NCBI GenBank assembly: GCA_964571135.1
Contig: CAZMZW010000004.1
Coordinates: 115,644-179,643, forward strand
Source: CAZMZW01 sp964571135
Lineage (GTDB): Bacteria; Chloroflexota; Anaerolineae; Anaerolineales; Anaerolineaceae
Direction of reading: 5' to 3'
DNA length: 64,000 nucleotides
Numbering within the stretch: the stretch's first letter is position 1; every line of letters begins with the position of its first letter. This document shows, one piece after another, positions 52,846-62,121 of the stretch. The notes beneath the pieces were generated by a model. It made no database searches. It had not been told where the DNA came from and was given only the letters and a program-made list of their open reading frames with translations. Position numbers and translations under genes: made by a program.

Positions 52846-53622
52846 ATGTTTGAATCGCATAAACAAGTTGGCAGCCGGCGCATGGCCGTCCTGATCGATG
52901 GCGATAATGCCCAGCCAAGTCTGATCGATAAAATCCTGGCGGAGTCCAGCCGTTATGGCACGCTCACCATCCGCCGCACGTATGGTGACTGGACGACCGC
53001 CAATATGGGCGGTTGGAAGGAAAGCCTGCAATCTTATGCCATCCAGCCCATCCAGCAATTCCGTTACACCATTGGCAAGAATGCCACGGACAGTGCCATG
53101 ATCATTGATGCCATGGACCTCCTTTACAGCGGTGTGGTCGACGGTTTTTGCCTGGTATCCAGCGACAGCGATTATACGCGGCTGGCCACTCGTATTCGTG
53201 AAAAAGGTTTTTTTGTAATGGGCATTGGCCAAAAGAAAACACCGCGTGCTTTTGTCAGTGCCTGCGATGTGTTTGTCTATACCGAAAACCTGATGCCGCG
53301 GCCCAAACCAGTCCCACGGCGCATCAGCCAAAAACAAGTTCCCGCTCATGAAAAAGAACCGGAGCCCTCGGTTCAAGATCCCACCCCTCTGCTCAAACAG
53401 GCGTTTGATATCGCTGTACAGGAGGATGGCTGGGCATTCCTGGGGACACTGGGACATCACTTGCGCCAGCTTGATCCTGGATTTGATGCACGCACGTATG
53501 GGCACAGCCAGCTTTCCGCTTTGGTGCGCGCCAATACCAAATTGTTTGATATCCGTGAAGAGAAGGGCGATGAAGGCAATTCAGTGATCTATGTGAGATT
53601 GAAGGAATATAAACCAGCATAA
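52846..53622 (+). CDS. NYN-domain RNase-like protein with C-terminal OST-HTH/LOTUS domain
   Basis: A 258-aa protein. Residues 8-150 form a NYN (PIN-like) nuclease domain: AVLIDGDNAQP, then TDSAMIIDAMDLL and LVSSDSDYTRLATRIREKG, which give the acidic active-site set. Residues about 180-250 match the OST-HTH/LOTUS fold (PLLKQAFDIAVQEDGWAFLG, then RTYGHSQLSALVRA), an RNA-binding module. Eukaryotic MARF1 has the same pairing. It probably cuts structured RNA; target unknown. AAAAGGAAA precedes the ATG. Confidence 0.88.
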   Translation: MFESHKQVGSRRMAVLIDGDNAQPSLIDKILAESSRYGTLTIRRTYGDWTTANMGGWKESLQSYAIQPIQQFRYTIGKNATDSAMIIDAMDLLYSGVVDGFCLVSSDSDYTRLATRIREKGFFVMGIGQKKTPRAFVSACDVFVYTENLMPRPKPVPRRISQKQVPAHEKEPEPSVQDPTPLLKQAFDIAVQEDGWAFLGTLGHHLRQLDPGFDARTYGHSQLSALVRANTKLFDIREEKGDEGNSVIYVRLKEYKPA

Positions 53623-53639
53623 TTGAACGAGAGGGCGGC

Positions 53640-54155
53640 ATGGAAAAAAATCTGGATATAATTTTTAAACGCCGGAGTATCCGCGTCTATCAGAATAAAG
53701 AGGTAAGCCAGGAAACGCTTAAGATTTTATTGCAGGCAGCCATGGCAGCGCCCTCGGCAAATAATGGACAACCGTGGGAATTCATTGCCATTACCGAAAA
53801 AGACCGCATGGACAAGTTCCGCAGCAAATTGAAATATGGCAATTACAATGCGCCAGCTGCCATTGCCGTGCTCGCAAACCTGAAGATTGCACGACATAAT
53901 TCTTCCACCCATTTCTGGGTGCAGGATTGCAGCGCCGCTGTGGAAAATATCCTGATCGCTGCCGTTGGATTGGGGCTGGGAGCGGTATGGATTGGCTCTT
54001 ATCCCAAAGAAGATGTAATGGCTATAGAGCGGGAAATCCTGGGCATCCCGGAATCCATCATTCCACTGGCCTTGATCTATGTGGGCTATCCAGGTGAGGA
54101 ACGACAGGCTCGAACTCAATACGATGAATCGAGAGTGCACTGGCAAAAGTACTAA
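53640..54155 (+). CDS. Nitroreductase-family flavoprotein
   Basis: A 171-aa FMN-dependent oxidoreductase with the start RRSIRVYQNKEVSQE, the FMN-binding AAMAAPSANNGQPWEF and the late GLGAVWIG. Substrate may be a nitroarene, quinone or flavin-like compound. GAGAGGGCGG lies before the ATG. It starts 17 bases after the NYN gene. Confidence 0.9.
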   Translation: MEKNLDIIFKRRSIRVYQNKEVSQETLKILLQAAMAAPSANNGQPWEFIAITEKDRMDKFRSKLKYGNYNAPAAIAVLANLKIARHNSSTHFWVQDCSAAVENILIAAVGLGLGAVWIGSYPKEDVMAIEREILGIPESIIPLALIYVGYPGEERQARTQYDESRVHWQKY

Positions 54156-54245
54156 TCTATATGATGAATTAAGTTTGCTCCAGAAGTTGTATAATGAATC
54201 TGCCGGGCAATTTATTGATGAGTGGATTGTGAATTTGGAGGAAAA

Positions 54246-54416
54246 ATGAGACTATCAGCTCCTAAAAGAACCACATGGTGGATTGCTGTGATTGTGGGTG
54301 TGATTGGCGCGATCGGTTTATTTGTCAGCTTACCAGTTGTCGGTGCAAATGCGAAGTACCTGGTGTTATTTGGATTTGTATTGCTGGCTCTGGCGACCTA
54401 CCTGAAAGATCTTTAA
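54246..54416 (+). CDS. Small two-helix membrane protein
   Basis: A 56-aa protein with two hydrophobic helices (about 9-30 and 34-50) and a short basic N-terminus. TGGAGGAA (54236-54243) is a strong ribosome-binding site for the ATG at 54246, so translation is well supported despite the size. TATAAT at 54190-54195 is a likely -10 box. A terminator follows. No function assigned. Confidence 0.65.
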   Translation: MRLSAPKRTTWWIAVIVGVIGAIGLFVSLPVVGANAKYLVLFGFVLLALATYLKDL

Positions 54417-54440
54417 TCAAAAGAGTTTTCCGGAATAAGT

Positions 54441-54490
54441 CCATCTGCAGGTGTCAGCCCGGTTTAATTTTTCCTGCAGGTGGTTTTTTA
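54441..54490 (+). terminator. Rho-independent terminator
   Basis: CCATCTGCAGG (54441-54451) pairs with CCTGCAGGTGG (54473-54483) with one wobble, followed by TTTTTTA. Confidence 0.75.
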
Positions 54491-54563
54491 TTAATATCAT
54501 CGTTTTTTGGGTACAATATTCCAATCAACGAAAAATTTGCTCGATTAAAAACTTTGAGGACTT

Positions 54564-55202
54564 ATGATTTATTCCAGTGAAGATCTTATTAAATTAGTTA
54601 TTGCAGTCGTCATTGGCGGGATCATTGGTGCAGAGCGTGAACGCCATAATAAAGCCGCCGGCTTACGAACCATGATTTTAATCTGCCTTGGTGCAGCATT
54701 ATTTACAATTTTCTCCATGAAAATGACCGGTAATAGTTATGATCCAACTCGTATCGCCTCCAATATTGTTGTAGGTATCGGGTTTTTAGGCGCGGGCGTG
54801 ATCCTGCGCGAAGGTGGACGCATCACTGGGCTGACAACAGCGGCCACCATCTGGCTTACTGCAGCATTGGGAATGGGTATTGGCAGTGGTCAATATGTAC
54901 TGGTTGCGACTGCCACATTTTTAGTTACGGTTGTGCTTTGGGTTTTCCCGAAATTTGAGGACCGCCTTTCTGTCCCTTCTGAAGTGCGCACCTATGCCAT
55001 CACCTGTAAAAAAAGTTGGGATAAGTTTAAAGAGTTGAAAAGCATGTTTAAAGAGCAGGGCATGGCGATCAATAGTTACAAGCAGGAAAAACGGGGAACA
55101 GATATGTTGTGCACTTTTGAAGTATATGGCACAACTAAAAAACATGACCGCATGGTTCAGCGTTTATTAACCGATAAAGAAGTTAAGGAAACGACCTTCT
55201 AA
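54564..55202 (+). CDS. MgtC/SapB-family membrane protein
   Basis: A 212-aa protein with four N-terminal transmembrane helices bearing the MgtC signature (GGIIGAERERHNKAAGLRT and FLGAGVILREGGRITGLTTAATIWLTAALG) and a C-terminal ACT-like domain of about 75 residues. The family acts in Mg2+ limitation and phosphate/ATPase control. TGAGGACTT lies before the ATG. Specific role here unknown. Confidence 0.88.
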   Translation: MIYSSEDLIKLVIAVVIGGIIGAERERHNKAAGLRTMILICLGAALFTIFSMKMTGNSYDPTRIASNIVVGIGFLGAGVILREGGRITGLTTAATIWLTAALGMGIGSGQYVLVATATFLVTVVLWVFPKFEDRLSVPSEVRTYAITCKKSWDKFKELKSMFKEQGMAINSYKQEKRGTDMLCTFEVYGTTKKHDRMVQRLLTDKEVKETTF

Positions 55203-55236
55203 TAAGCAGGAAACTTTTTTCAGCCAAGGATATTCA

Positions 55237-57705
55237 GTGAGGTTTAAAAAAGACCAGATCCCAGATGTGGCCTGGCACAGACGGATGGATGCCAAAGTTG
55301 GAAGGCAGGGAAAGCCCAGCCGCTCATTTACTCCCAGGATTTTTTTACAGTTGCTTCCGCTCATCGTCAGATTGTGGATGCGGGGGCGCAAACAAAAAAA
55401 AGCAGGTTTTGACCCGATTAATCTTTTCAATCCGCCTGAGCCAGGTCCGACAATGGGCGTACCCCTGGGAGGTATTGGCTGTGGAAGCATTACCCGCGGT
55501 TGGTGGGGTGATTTCCGCCGCTGGGCATTACGCCCCGGGACCTATAGCTACGATATAGTCTACGCGGACCAGTTCAGTTTGTACGTTCAACACCCTGGGA
55601 AACCTGCCCAGGTACAGGTTCTCTACCCGGATCATCCTCAAAAAGAACAACTGGCAGCATGGCAGTGGAATATGCCGCCAACCTGCGCCACTTACCACGC
55701 CCTTTTCCCGCGCGCCTGGACAACCTATATAAATCCGCTGCCAGGGATCAGCTTGGCCTGCAGGCAAATTTCACCGGTGATCGCCGGCAACTATAAAGAA
55801 AGCAGTCTTCCCATGGTTGTTTTTCACTGGCATGTGGAAAACACGGGCAGGAATGCCGCCCGGGTTGGACTGATGTTTACTTTTCAAAATGGAACAGGCG
55901 GAGCAAATGACCTGGCAGGCGGCCATCAAAATGTTCCATTCAAATTAAAACAACAGAGATCTGAAATTGTGGGCGTTAGTTTACGGCATCAATACCGCCA
56001 GAAAAGGATCTACGCTGATGGAAACCCTGCCAAAAACTCGGAAGTATTTGAGGATCCGCTGACCTTTGCAATCGCCGGGTTGGCGGAACCTGATGTAAAA
56101 ATGACCTATCAGACCAGGTTTGATTCTTCCCAGGATGGCAAGGAACTGTGGCAGGATTTCAGCGGGGATGGCGCCTTGCAGAATACTGCAGATCAGAGAC
56201 TCTCGGAGACTGGGAAGACTATTGCTGCAGCACTGGCTGGGACGGTGGAACTCGCTGCCGGTGGTAGCGCTGATATTGTTTTTTCACTGGCATGGGACAT
56301 GCCCGTTATCCATTCAGGGCTTGGGACTGCCTATCACCGCCGCTATACCCTCTTTTATGGCAATAAAGGAAACGTTGCACCGCAATTGGCAAGGGATGCG
56401 CTTCTGTATTACGGTACATGGGAAAAGAAAATTGAACAATGGCAAAAACCAATTTTAAATGACAAGCGTTTGCCAGATTGGTACAGGGCAGCTCTTTTCA
56501 ATGAGCTGTATTACATCGTGGATGGGGGCACAATCTGGGCAACCCCGGCCGGACAAAAAGTAAATGATCCTGATAAAGAACTCGGGCATTTTGCCTATCT
56601 GGAAGGGCACGAATATCCCATGTTCAATACCTACGATGTGCATTTCTATGCCTCATTCGCCCTGGCGATGAACTGGCCCTTGTTGGAAATAAGCCTGCAA
56701 AGGGATATTGCCCAGGCTACCCTGACGGAATACCCGGATGTGGTTCAAATGCTTTTCAACGGTAAACCGGGAAGGCGAAAAATCCGCGGCATGGTGCCCC
56801 ACGACATCGGTTGGCCGGATGAGGATTTTTGGAAAAAAGTGAATGGCTATTTTATGCATGATGTCAATGAATGGAAGGACCTCAATCCGAAGTTTGTGCT
56901 GCAGGTCTATCGTGATTTTGTCCTCACCAGGGATAGGCGTTTTCTTTTAGACTGCTGGCCAGCAGTAAGAGAAGCGATTGAGAAGACCAAACGCTTTGAT
57001 AGTGACGATGATGGATTGATCGAAAACAGCAGCTTTCCTGACCAAACCTATGATACCTGGGCGGTGAGCGGACCCAGCGCTTATACCGGCGGACTGTGGC
57101 TGGCCTGCCTTGCTGCTGCCATGCAGATCGCAAAAACGGTTGAGGACAAAAAGTCCTACAGTCAGTATATGGACTGGTTCAAACGCGGCAAGGCAGCCTA
57201 TGAATCCAAATTATGGAACGGGCAATGCTATGACTATGACAGCAGCCATAGTGGTCATCATAACAGCATCATGGCTGATATGCTGGCTGGTCAGTGGTAC
57301 GCACGTGCCTGTGGGCTGCATCCTGTGATCGACCCGCATCATATCCAAACGGCGCTGAAAACCATTTTCGATCATAATGTCATGCAATATCATAATGGTG
57401 AAATGGGTGCGGTAAATGGAATGCGTCCCAACGGGGAGATCGACCACACTAATATGCAATCACAGGAGGTCTGGAGCGGTACCAGTTATGGGCTGGCAGC
57501 CTGCCTGCTGCAGGAAGGGTTTGAAAAAGAATGCTGGCGGACAGCGCATGGTATCGTGAATATGACCTATGCGAGAATGGGCTATTGGTTTGCCACCCCG
57601 GAAGCCTGGGATGAGCGCGGCGATTATCGGGCACTGGCTTATATGCGCCCCTTATGTATCTGGGCAATTCAGTGGGCATGGGAAAGAAAAAAATCTTCTA
57701 AGTAA
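55237..57705 (+). CDS. GH116 beta-glucosidase / non-lysosomal glucosylceramidase (GBA2-like)
   Basis: An 822-aa glycoside hydrolase that cleaves beta-glucose or beta-xylose, with human GBA2 as a known relative. N-terminal beta-sandwich (about 30-370) includes PLGGIGCGSITRG; the C-terminal (alpha/alpha)6 barrel has the nucleophile region LEGHEYPMFNTYDVHFYAS near 450 and the acid region DGLIEN...DQTYDTW near 595. No signal peptide, so it acts in the cytoplasm. GTG start at 55237 with AAGGA six bases upstream. A WD40-like lipoprotein gene follows after 11 bases. Confidence 0.9.
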   Translation: MRFKKDQIPDVAWHRRMDAKVGRQGKPSRSFTPRIFLQLLPLIVRLWMRGRKQKKAGFDPINLFNPPEPGPTMGVPLGGIGCGSITRGWWGDFRRWALRPGTYSYDIVYADQFSLYVQHPGKPAQVQVLYPDHPQKEQLAAWQWNMPPTCATYHALFPRAWTTYINPLPGISLACRQISPVIAGNYKESSLPMVVFHWHVENTGRNAARVGLMFTFQNGTGGANDLAGGHQNVPFKLKQQRSEIVGVSLRHQYRQKRIYADGNPAKNSEVFEDPLTFAIAGLAEPDVKMTYQTRFDSSQDGKELWQDFSGDGALQNTADQRLSETGKTIAAALAGTVELAAGGSADIVFSLAWDMPVIHSGLGTAYHRRYTLFYGNKGNVAPQLARDALLYYGTWEKKIEQWQKPILNDKRLPDWYRAALFNELYYIVDGGTIWATPAGQKVNDPDKELGHFAYLEGHEYPMFNTYDVHFYASFALAMNWPLLEISLQRDIAQATLTEYPDVVQMLFNGKPGRRKIRGMVPHDIGWPDEDFWKKVNGYFMHDVNEWKDLNPKFVLQVYRDFVLTRDRRFLLDCWPAVREAIEKTKRFDSDDDGLIENSSFPDQTYDTWAVSGPSAYTGGLWLACLAAAMQIAKTVEDKKSYSQYMDWFKRGKAAYESKLWNGQCYDYDSSHSGHHNSIMADMLAGQWYARACGLHPVIDPHHIQTALKTIFDHNVMQYHNGEMGAVNGMRPNGEIDHTNMQSQEVWSGTSYGLAACLLQEGFEKECWRTAHGIVNMTYARMGYWFATPEAWDERGDYRALAYMRPLCIWAIQWAWERKKSSK

Positions 57706-57716
57706 AGAAGGGAAAA

Positions 57717-58952
57717 ATGAAAAAGAGCATATTAAGAATATTCATTTTGTTACTGAGTTCAAGTGTTGTAACGGCCTGCATACCGCAAATCACTATTGTT
57801 GCCGGGCCAGCAGCCACCCTGCCTGCTCAAGCATCTGTCCAACCGGCTCCTTCCATAACTCCCCAACAACCGGCTGGTGTAATGATTAAACTGCCGAAAG
57901 CGGTCTTCGTTAATACCAACGATGGCATAGGATTGACCCATATAAATTTACAGGGACAAATCATCACTGAATTAAAGACACCAGGGATCAGTTTTCCCAA
58001 TCCACGAAATGTGCACATCGCCGGCAACATTCCATCTGGGCCAATCCAAATCTCGCTGGTGTACTTTACCTATCAGCCTGAAGCGGTCTTAATGGTCAAT
58101 ATCAATGACCAGATCGATGTGCTGATAAAATCCCAATATGTTCTTGGTTTGGCCGGGGCAGCAGGTTCACCGGTGATCGCTTTTTCCCTGTTGAATCCCA
58201 AGGATAATATCCTGGAGAGCAAGCTCTTCGTCAGTACCTTGAAGGGAATACCGCAAACAGCCTCGGTTATTGCCCAATCTGACAGCCAGAATTCACACGT
58301 GATCATACCAATCGCAGTCGATGCCCAGGGTGAAAAGATCTATGGAGTCTGGTTCACCAAAGGTCCCTGGGGGATCGGCGGAGATATTGTCTTCGACCCC
58401 TTTCGAGGTCTGTATTATTATGAGCACTCCAATGGAGCGGTGAAAGAGATCCTGGATGGCAAACAAAATTTTCAGGGACTATCGCTGGACCGTTCCCTGA
58501 CGGCCAGCGTGGATATGGTCAATGAAGGACAGGGATTCATCAAGATCATCAATATTAAAACTAACTCCTTCACCAGGATCATATTGGATGCGGGCAGCGA
58601 CCGCGGAGCCGGGTATGTTGAGTTTTCACCGGATAATCGTTTCATGGCCTGGATGGAAGGCAGCGGTTTCCAGATGGCGGAAACCCCCAATTTTCACAGC
58701 CGCATCCGGGTTGCCCAATTAGGAGATGTGCCCGGTCTGGTGCGGGATGTAACGGATAGCACCTTGGCGGAAGTCCTTGGGTATCCCCTGGTGAGCAGGC
58801 TGATGCCCGTCGGGTGGCTGGACAGTCAGGTGCTTTTGATCGAAGTGCGTCAGGACAACTGGGAAAAGGTATCCCTGGTAAAACTGGAGGTGGCCACCGG
58901 CAAGCTCTCGGAATTCAGCAAAGGGTCTTTTGTGGGTTTTGGGTATGAGTAA
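57717..58952 (+). CDS. Lipoprotein with beta-propeller-like domain
   Basis: A 411-aa exported protein. Signal peptide with lipobox VTAC (Cys21), a Pro/Gln-rich linker, then about 350 residues of beta-strand pattern with repeating ASPDG-like turns (EFSPDNRFMAWMEG), suggesting a beta-propeller. It starts 11 bases after the GH116 gene with AAGGGAAAA upstream, so it is probably co-expressed. Ligand unknown. Confidence 0.72.
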   Translation: MKKSILRIFILLLSSSVVTACIPQITIVAGPAATLPAQASVQPAPSITPQQPAGVMIKLPKAVFVNTNDGIGLTHINLQGQIITELKTPGISFPNPRNVHIAGNIPSGPIQISLVYFTYQPEAVLMVNINDQIDVLIKSQYVLGLAGAAGSPVIAFSLLNPKDNILESKLFVSTLKGIPQTASVIAQSDSQNSHVIIPIAVDAQGEKIYGVWFTKGPWGIGGDIVFDPFRGLYYYEHSNGAVKEILDGKQNFQGLSLDRSLTASVDMVNEGQGFIKIINIKTNSFTRIILDAGSDRGAGYVEFSPDNRFMAWMEGSGFQMAETPNFHSRIRVAQLGDVPGLVRDVTDSTLAEVLGYPLVSRLMPVGWLDSQVLLIEVRQDNWEKVSLVKLEVATGKLSEFSKGSFVGFGYE

Positions 58953-59042
58953 GAATATATGAGAAGTATTAAGTAGTTTATGGAACCACTGACAAACTAT
59001 TGGATATCATGTAACATTGAACTATTCAATAAGGAGATAAAA

Positions 59043-59483
59043 ATGAAGAAAAAACTATTAGTCATGCTCAGTGCTTCCCTGGTCATCGTTCTGGCGCTCA
59101 CGGCCTGCGGTGGAGGGGTGGATGTAAAACCCACAGTGAAGAGTGTTGCCTTTGCTGAAAAGCTAAATGAGAACTATCAAGCAGTCAATCCCAGAACCCA
59201 ATTTAAGCCAACCGATGTTATCTATGTTTCTGTTGATATTGCTGGTCGTCCCAAAACAGGCATTGTGAATGCAAAGTTCTATTTTGGCGATCAATTTATT
59301 GCAGAGGGCACGTTGGATTTATCCAGTTCCAATTCAGGAGTACTATTCTCAATTGGGGAAGACACCTTTGCCGGTTTTTGGATTACTCCAACCCAGGCCT
59401 GGCCGGTGAGCAAGGAATACCGAATGGACCTTTATCTTGATAACGTAAAAGTTGGCAGTTACCCTTATGAGGTAATTCAATAA
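59043..59483 (+). CDS. Small lipoprotein with a single beta domain
   Basis: A 146-aa lipoprotein, lipobox LTAC (Cys22), mature part of about 125 residues with beta-rich pattern (Ig-like; PTDVIYVSVDIAGRPKTG). AAGGAG lies just before the ATG at 59043. An ATG at 58980 adds 21 residues that do not look like a signal peptide. No family named. A terminator follows. Confidence 0.7.
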   Translation: MKKKLLVMLSASLVIVLALTACGGGVDVKPTVKSVAFAEKLNENYQAVNPRTQFKPTDVIYVSVDIAGRPKTGIVNAKFYFGDQFIAEGTLDLSSSNSGVLFSIGEDTFAGFWITPTQAWPVSKEYRMDLYLDNVKVGSYPYEVIQ

Positions 59484-59502
59484 CCGAATTTCCGTATGAG
59501 TT

Positions 59503-59540
59503 AAAGACAGCCGCTTATCAAAACGGCTGTCTTTTTTTGG
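59503..59540 (+). terminator. Strong Rho-independent terminator
   Basis: AAAGACAGCCG (59503-59513) pairs with CGGCTGTCTTT (59524-59534), followed by a T-run. Confidence 0.9.
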
Positions 59541-59553
59541 TTATTACCCGAAA

Positions 59554-59735
59554 TTGACAAATGTAACCCTTTTCATAGTATTTAATGATTAGGAAAATAA
59601 TTCGGATAGATGTATCCTATTTAGACTTGTAGAGTATTTATTACCTAGTTTTTCAGCGCAGCGCGGATTCTAATGGAGGGGCGCCGTGCGAGAAAGGCCG
59701 ATAGTGGTCAGAGCCAACCATTATCGGTCTTTTTT
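59554..59735 (+). ncRNA. Candidate small RNA with own promoter and terminator
   Basis: TTGACA (59554-59559) and TAGTAT (59576-59581) are 16 bp apart and point into a gene-free stretch. About 110 bases on, GGCCGATAGTGGT (59696-59708) pairs with ACCATTATCGGTC (59717-59729) by Watson-Crick and wobble pairs, followed by TTTTTTA. No credible reading frame lies between (a 15-codon frame at 59586 only). The transcript, about 150 nt from 59588, would meet mutS2 head-on. No known RNA family is recognised. Confidence 0.5.
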
Positions 59736-62121
59736 ATTCAGTTACCAGATGCACGATCGTAACACCTTCGCCGCCTTCATTATCCAGGGCGATCTCCCAA
59801 TCTTTCACCAAGGGCGAGGAACCCAACATCTGGCGAACCACCTGACGCAGAGTACCCGTACCTATACCGTGCACCACGCGCACATAGGGCAGCCCGGCTG
59901 CATAAGCGGTATCCAGGTACCGTTCCAATTTTTCCACTGCTGCTTCCGCGCGCATGCCGCGCAGATGCACTTCTACGCCTGGAGAAGGAATTAGTCCCGC
60001 ATTGGGCAATTTTGTAGCAGGGTTCTCCTGGATATTTTCTGCAGGCAGTTCCGGAATAAAACGGGAGCGCTGAAGTTCACCGGGCGATACTTTAATGCGC
60101 ATTTTACCAACTAAAACTTCCACTTCGTCTCCATTGAGACCGGTGACTTCACCGTCCACCTTTAAAGAAAACAAATGAACCCGGTCACCCAACCGCAGCG
60201 GGCGGGGTTCCTGGGTGACAAAGCCAGCGGGCTGCAGACGTTCCACTGGCTTACTGGTTTTTTCCTGCAGTTGTTCAATTTTTTCCTTGATGGGTTTAAT
60301 GGATTCGGTAGCATTCCGCATCCCGCGCATCTTTAAACGAGTTTCTTCCAATTCCTGCCGGATCTGTTCGAGCTCTTTTTCCGCCTCCTGGCGGGCTTTT
60401 TCCAAAATAAGCTGGCGTTCCTGTTCTATTTTTTCCAGCCGATCTTCCAGCTCGGTGCGCAAATCCTCCGCTTCCAACAAACCAGCTTCAGCAAGGGAGC
60501 GGTCTTGACGGGCAGCGTCCCGTTGGCGGTGAATCTCATCCAGCAAGTCCTCGGCGTGCAGGTCAGCCGGATTGATCAGCTGGCGGGCATCCTGGATGAT
60601 CTCCTCGGATAAGCCCAGGCGCTGGGCAATGGCCAATGCGTTGGATCGGCCAGGCAATCCCATGATCAGGTGGTAAGTGGGTTTGAGGGATTTTAGATCA
60701 AACTCCATGCTGGCATTCATCGCGCCGGAGGTGGAATGAGCAAAGGCTTTAAGTTCGGGATAATGGGTGGCGATCAGGCAGGGCACTTTGCGCGCCAACA
60801 AATAACTGAGAATGGCGCGTGCCAATGCAGAGCCTTCCTGCGGGTCAGTTCCGGCACCCAGTTCATCCAAAAGCACCAGGGTTCCGCGATTAAGATGTTT
60901 AAGGATGCGCACGATATTGGTAATGTGGCTGGAAAAAGTGGAGAGGGACTGCTCGATGGACTGTTCGTCGCCAATATCCGCAAAGACATCCCGGAAAAGG
61001 GATAACTGCGACCCGGACTGCGCGGGGATGTGCAGCCCGGATTGAGCCATCAGCGCGAGCAGACCCACGGTTTTAAGGGTGACTGTCTTTCCGCCGGTAT
61101 TCGGACCGGTGATGACCAAGGCATGAGTTCCTTTTTCTAGGGCTGCATCAATAGGCACAACCGAGGCCGGGTCCAACAGGGGATGGCGGGCATTGATCAA
61201 ATGGAGAATGCAGTCCGCTTTTTCATCCGAGGGATAGGGTGTCAGGAGGGGTTCGGAGGCATGCAGGTCCTCGGCATATTTGGCGCAGGCAAAAGCCAGG
61301 TCCAATGCTGATAAGGAGCGAAGCATGGCCTGCAGTTGGGGAGTGTGGGCGCCGACCTGGGCAGAAAGCTCAGCCAGGATTCGGCGGACTTCTTCCTGTT
61401 CGGACAACTGCAATTCATGCCAGTGGTTGTTCAGTTCAACAATGGCGATTGGTTCAATAAAAAGCGTGGAGCCGGAAGAGGATTGATCCTGGGTGAGCCC
61501 CTTGAGCTTGCTTTTATTTTCAGCACGCAGGGGAAGGACATAACGCCCATTCCGCGTAGTAAAAATAGGCTCCTGCAAGAGGGCAGCGGTATGCGGGTCA
61601 TTGATCATCCGCTCGAGTTTGCTTATGAGACGGTCATAGGCTACTTTTAATTCCCTGCGCAGGGAAGCGAGCTTTTCAGAGGCGCTATCCAGCAACTCAC
61701 CATTATCCGAAAAGACGCGGCTGATGGCTTCAATCAACCCGGAAGGAGGTGGCAGGGCAGCGGCGATCGCGGATAAGTGCGAAAAGGTGGCGGATACTTT
61801 TTCAAATATCCGTGCCAGGTCGCGGGCGGAGGAGAGGGTGCCCTTGATATCCATCAATTCTTCGGCAGAGAGCACCCCGCCGCGTTCAGCCAAATTAAGT
61901 TGGGCGGAAATATCGTGAGCATCACCGATGCTGGTCTGGGGATGTTCGATGAGCAACCGGCGGGCTTCAGTCGTGCACGCCAGGCGTTCGAGGGCCAGAT
62001 CAAGGTCGTTGGTGGGACGCAGGGAGCGGGCCAGAGCGGCTGAGACGCTGAAGGACGCGTAGGTGCTCAGACGTTCGAGGATGCGGGGATATTCCAGCAC
62101 TGAAAAAGTCTTTTCATCCAT
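59734..62121 (-). CDS. mutS2: MutS2 (endonuclease / ribosome-rescue ATPase)
   Basis: A 795-aa protein. MutS core and clamp (about 1-310), ATPase with Walker A GPNTGGKTVTLK near 333 and LLDELGAGTDPQEG near 408, a long coiled coil (about 520-620, Glu/Arg/Leu-rich), KOW-like segment near 650, and a C-terminal Smr nuclease domain (VEVHLRGMRAEAA, then VVHGIGTGTLR). Unlike MutS it does no mismatch repair; in Bacillus it splits collided ribosomes, and in others limits recombination. HLRG in place of LDLRG is the Smr variant here. Normal length. Confidence 0.95.
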   Translation of the reverse strand: MDEKTFSVLEYPRILERLSTYASFSVSAALARSLRPTNDLDLALERLACTTEARRLLIEHPQTSIGDAHDISAQLNLAERGGVLSAEELMDIKGTLSSARDLARIFEKVSATFSHLSAIAAALPPPSGLIEAISRVFSDNGELLDSASEKLASLRRELKVAYDRLISKLERMINDPHTAALLQEPIFTTRNGRYVLPLRAENKSKLKGLTQDQSSSGSTLFIEPIAIVELNNHWHELQLSEQEEVRRILAELSAQVGAHTPQLQAMLRSLSALDLAFACAKYAEDLHASEPLLTPYPSDEKADCILHLINARHPLLDPASVVPIDAALEKGTHALVITGPNTGGKTVTLKTVGLLALMAQSGLHIPAQSGSQLSLFRDVFADIGDEQSIEQSLSTFSSHITNIVRILKHLNRGTLVLLDELGAGTDPQEGSALARAILSYLLARKVPCLIATHYPELKAFAHSTSGAMNASMEFDLKSLKPTYHLIMGLPGRSNALAIAQRLGLSEEIIQDARQLINPADLHAEDLLDEIHRQRDAARQDRSLAEAGLLEAEDLRTELEDRLEKIEQERQLILEKARQEAEKELEQIRQELEETRLKMRGMRNATESIKPIKEKIEQLQEKTSKPVERLQPAGFVTQEPRPLRLGDRVHLFSLKVDGEVTGLNGDEVEVLVGKMRIKVSPGELQRSRFIPELPAENIQENPATKLPNAGLIPSPGVEVHLRGMRAEAAVEKLERYLDTAYAAGLPYVRVVHGIGTGTLRQVVRQMLGSSPLVKDWEIALDNEGGEGVTIVHLVTE

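Noticed and set aside
52738..53505. 255-codon frame antisense to the NYN-LOTUS gene
   Set aside because: Shadow of a well supported gene on the other strand.
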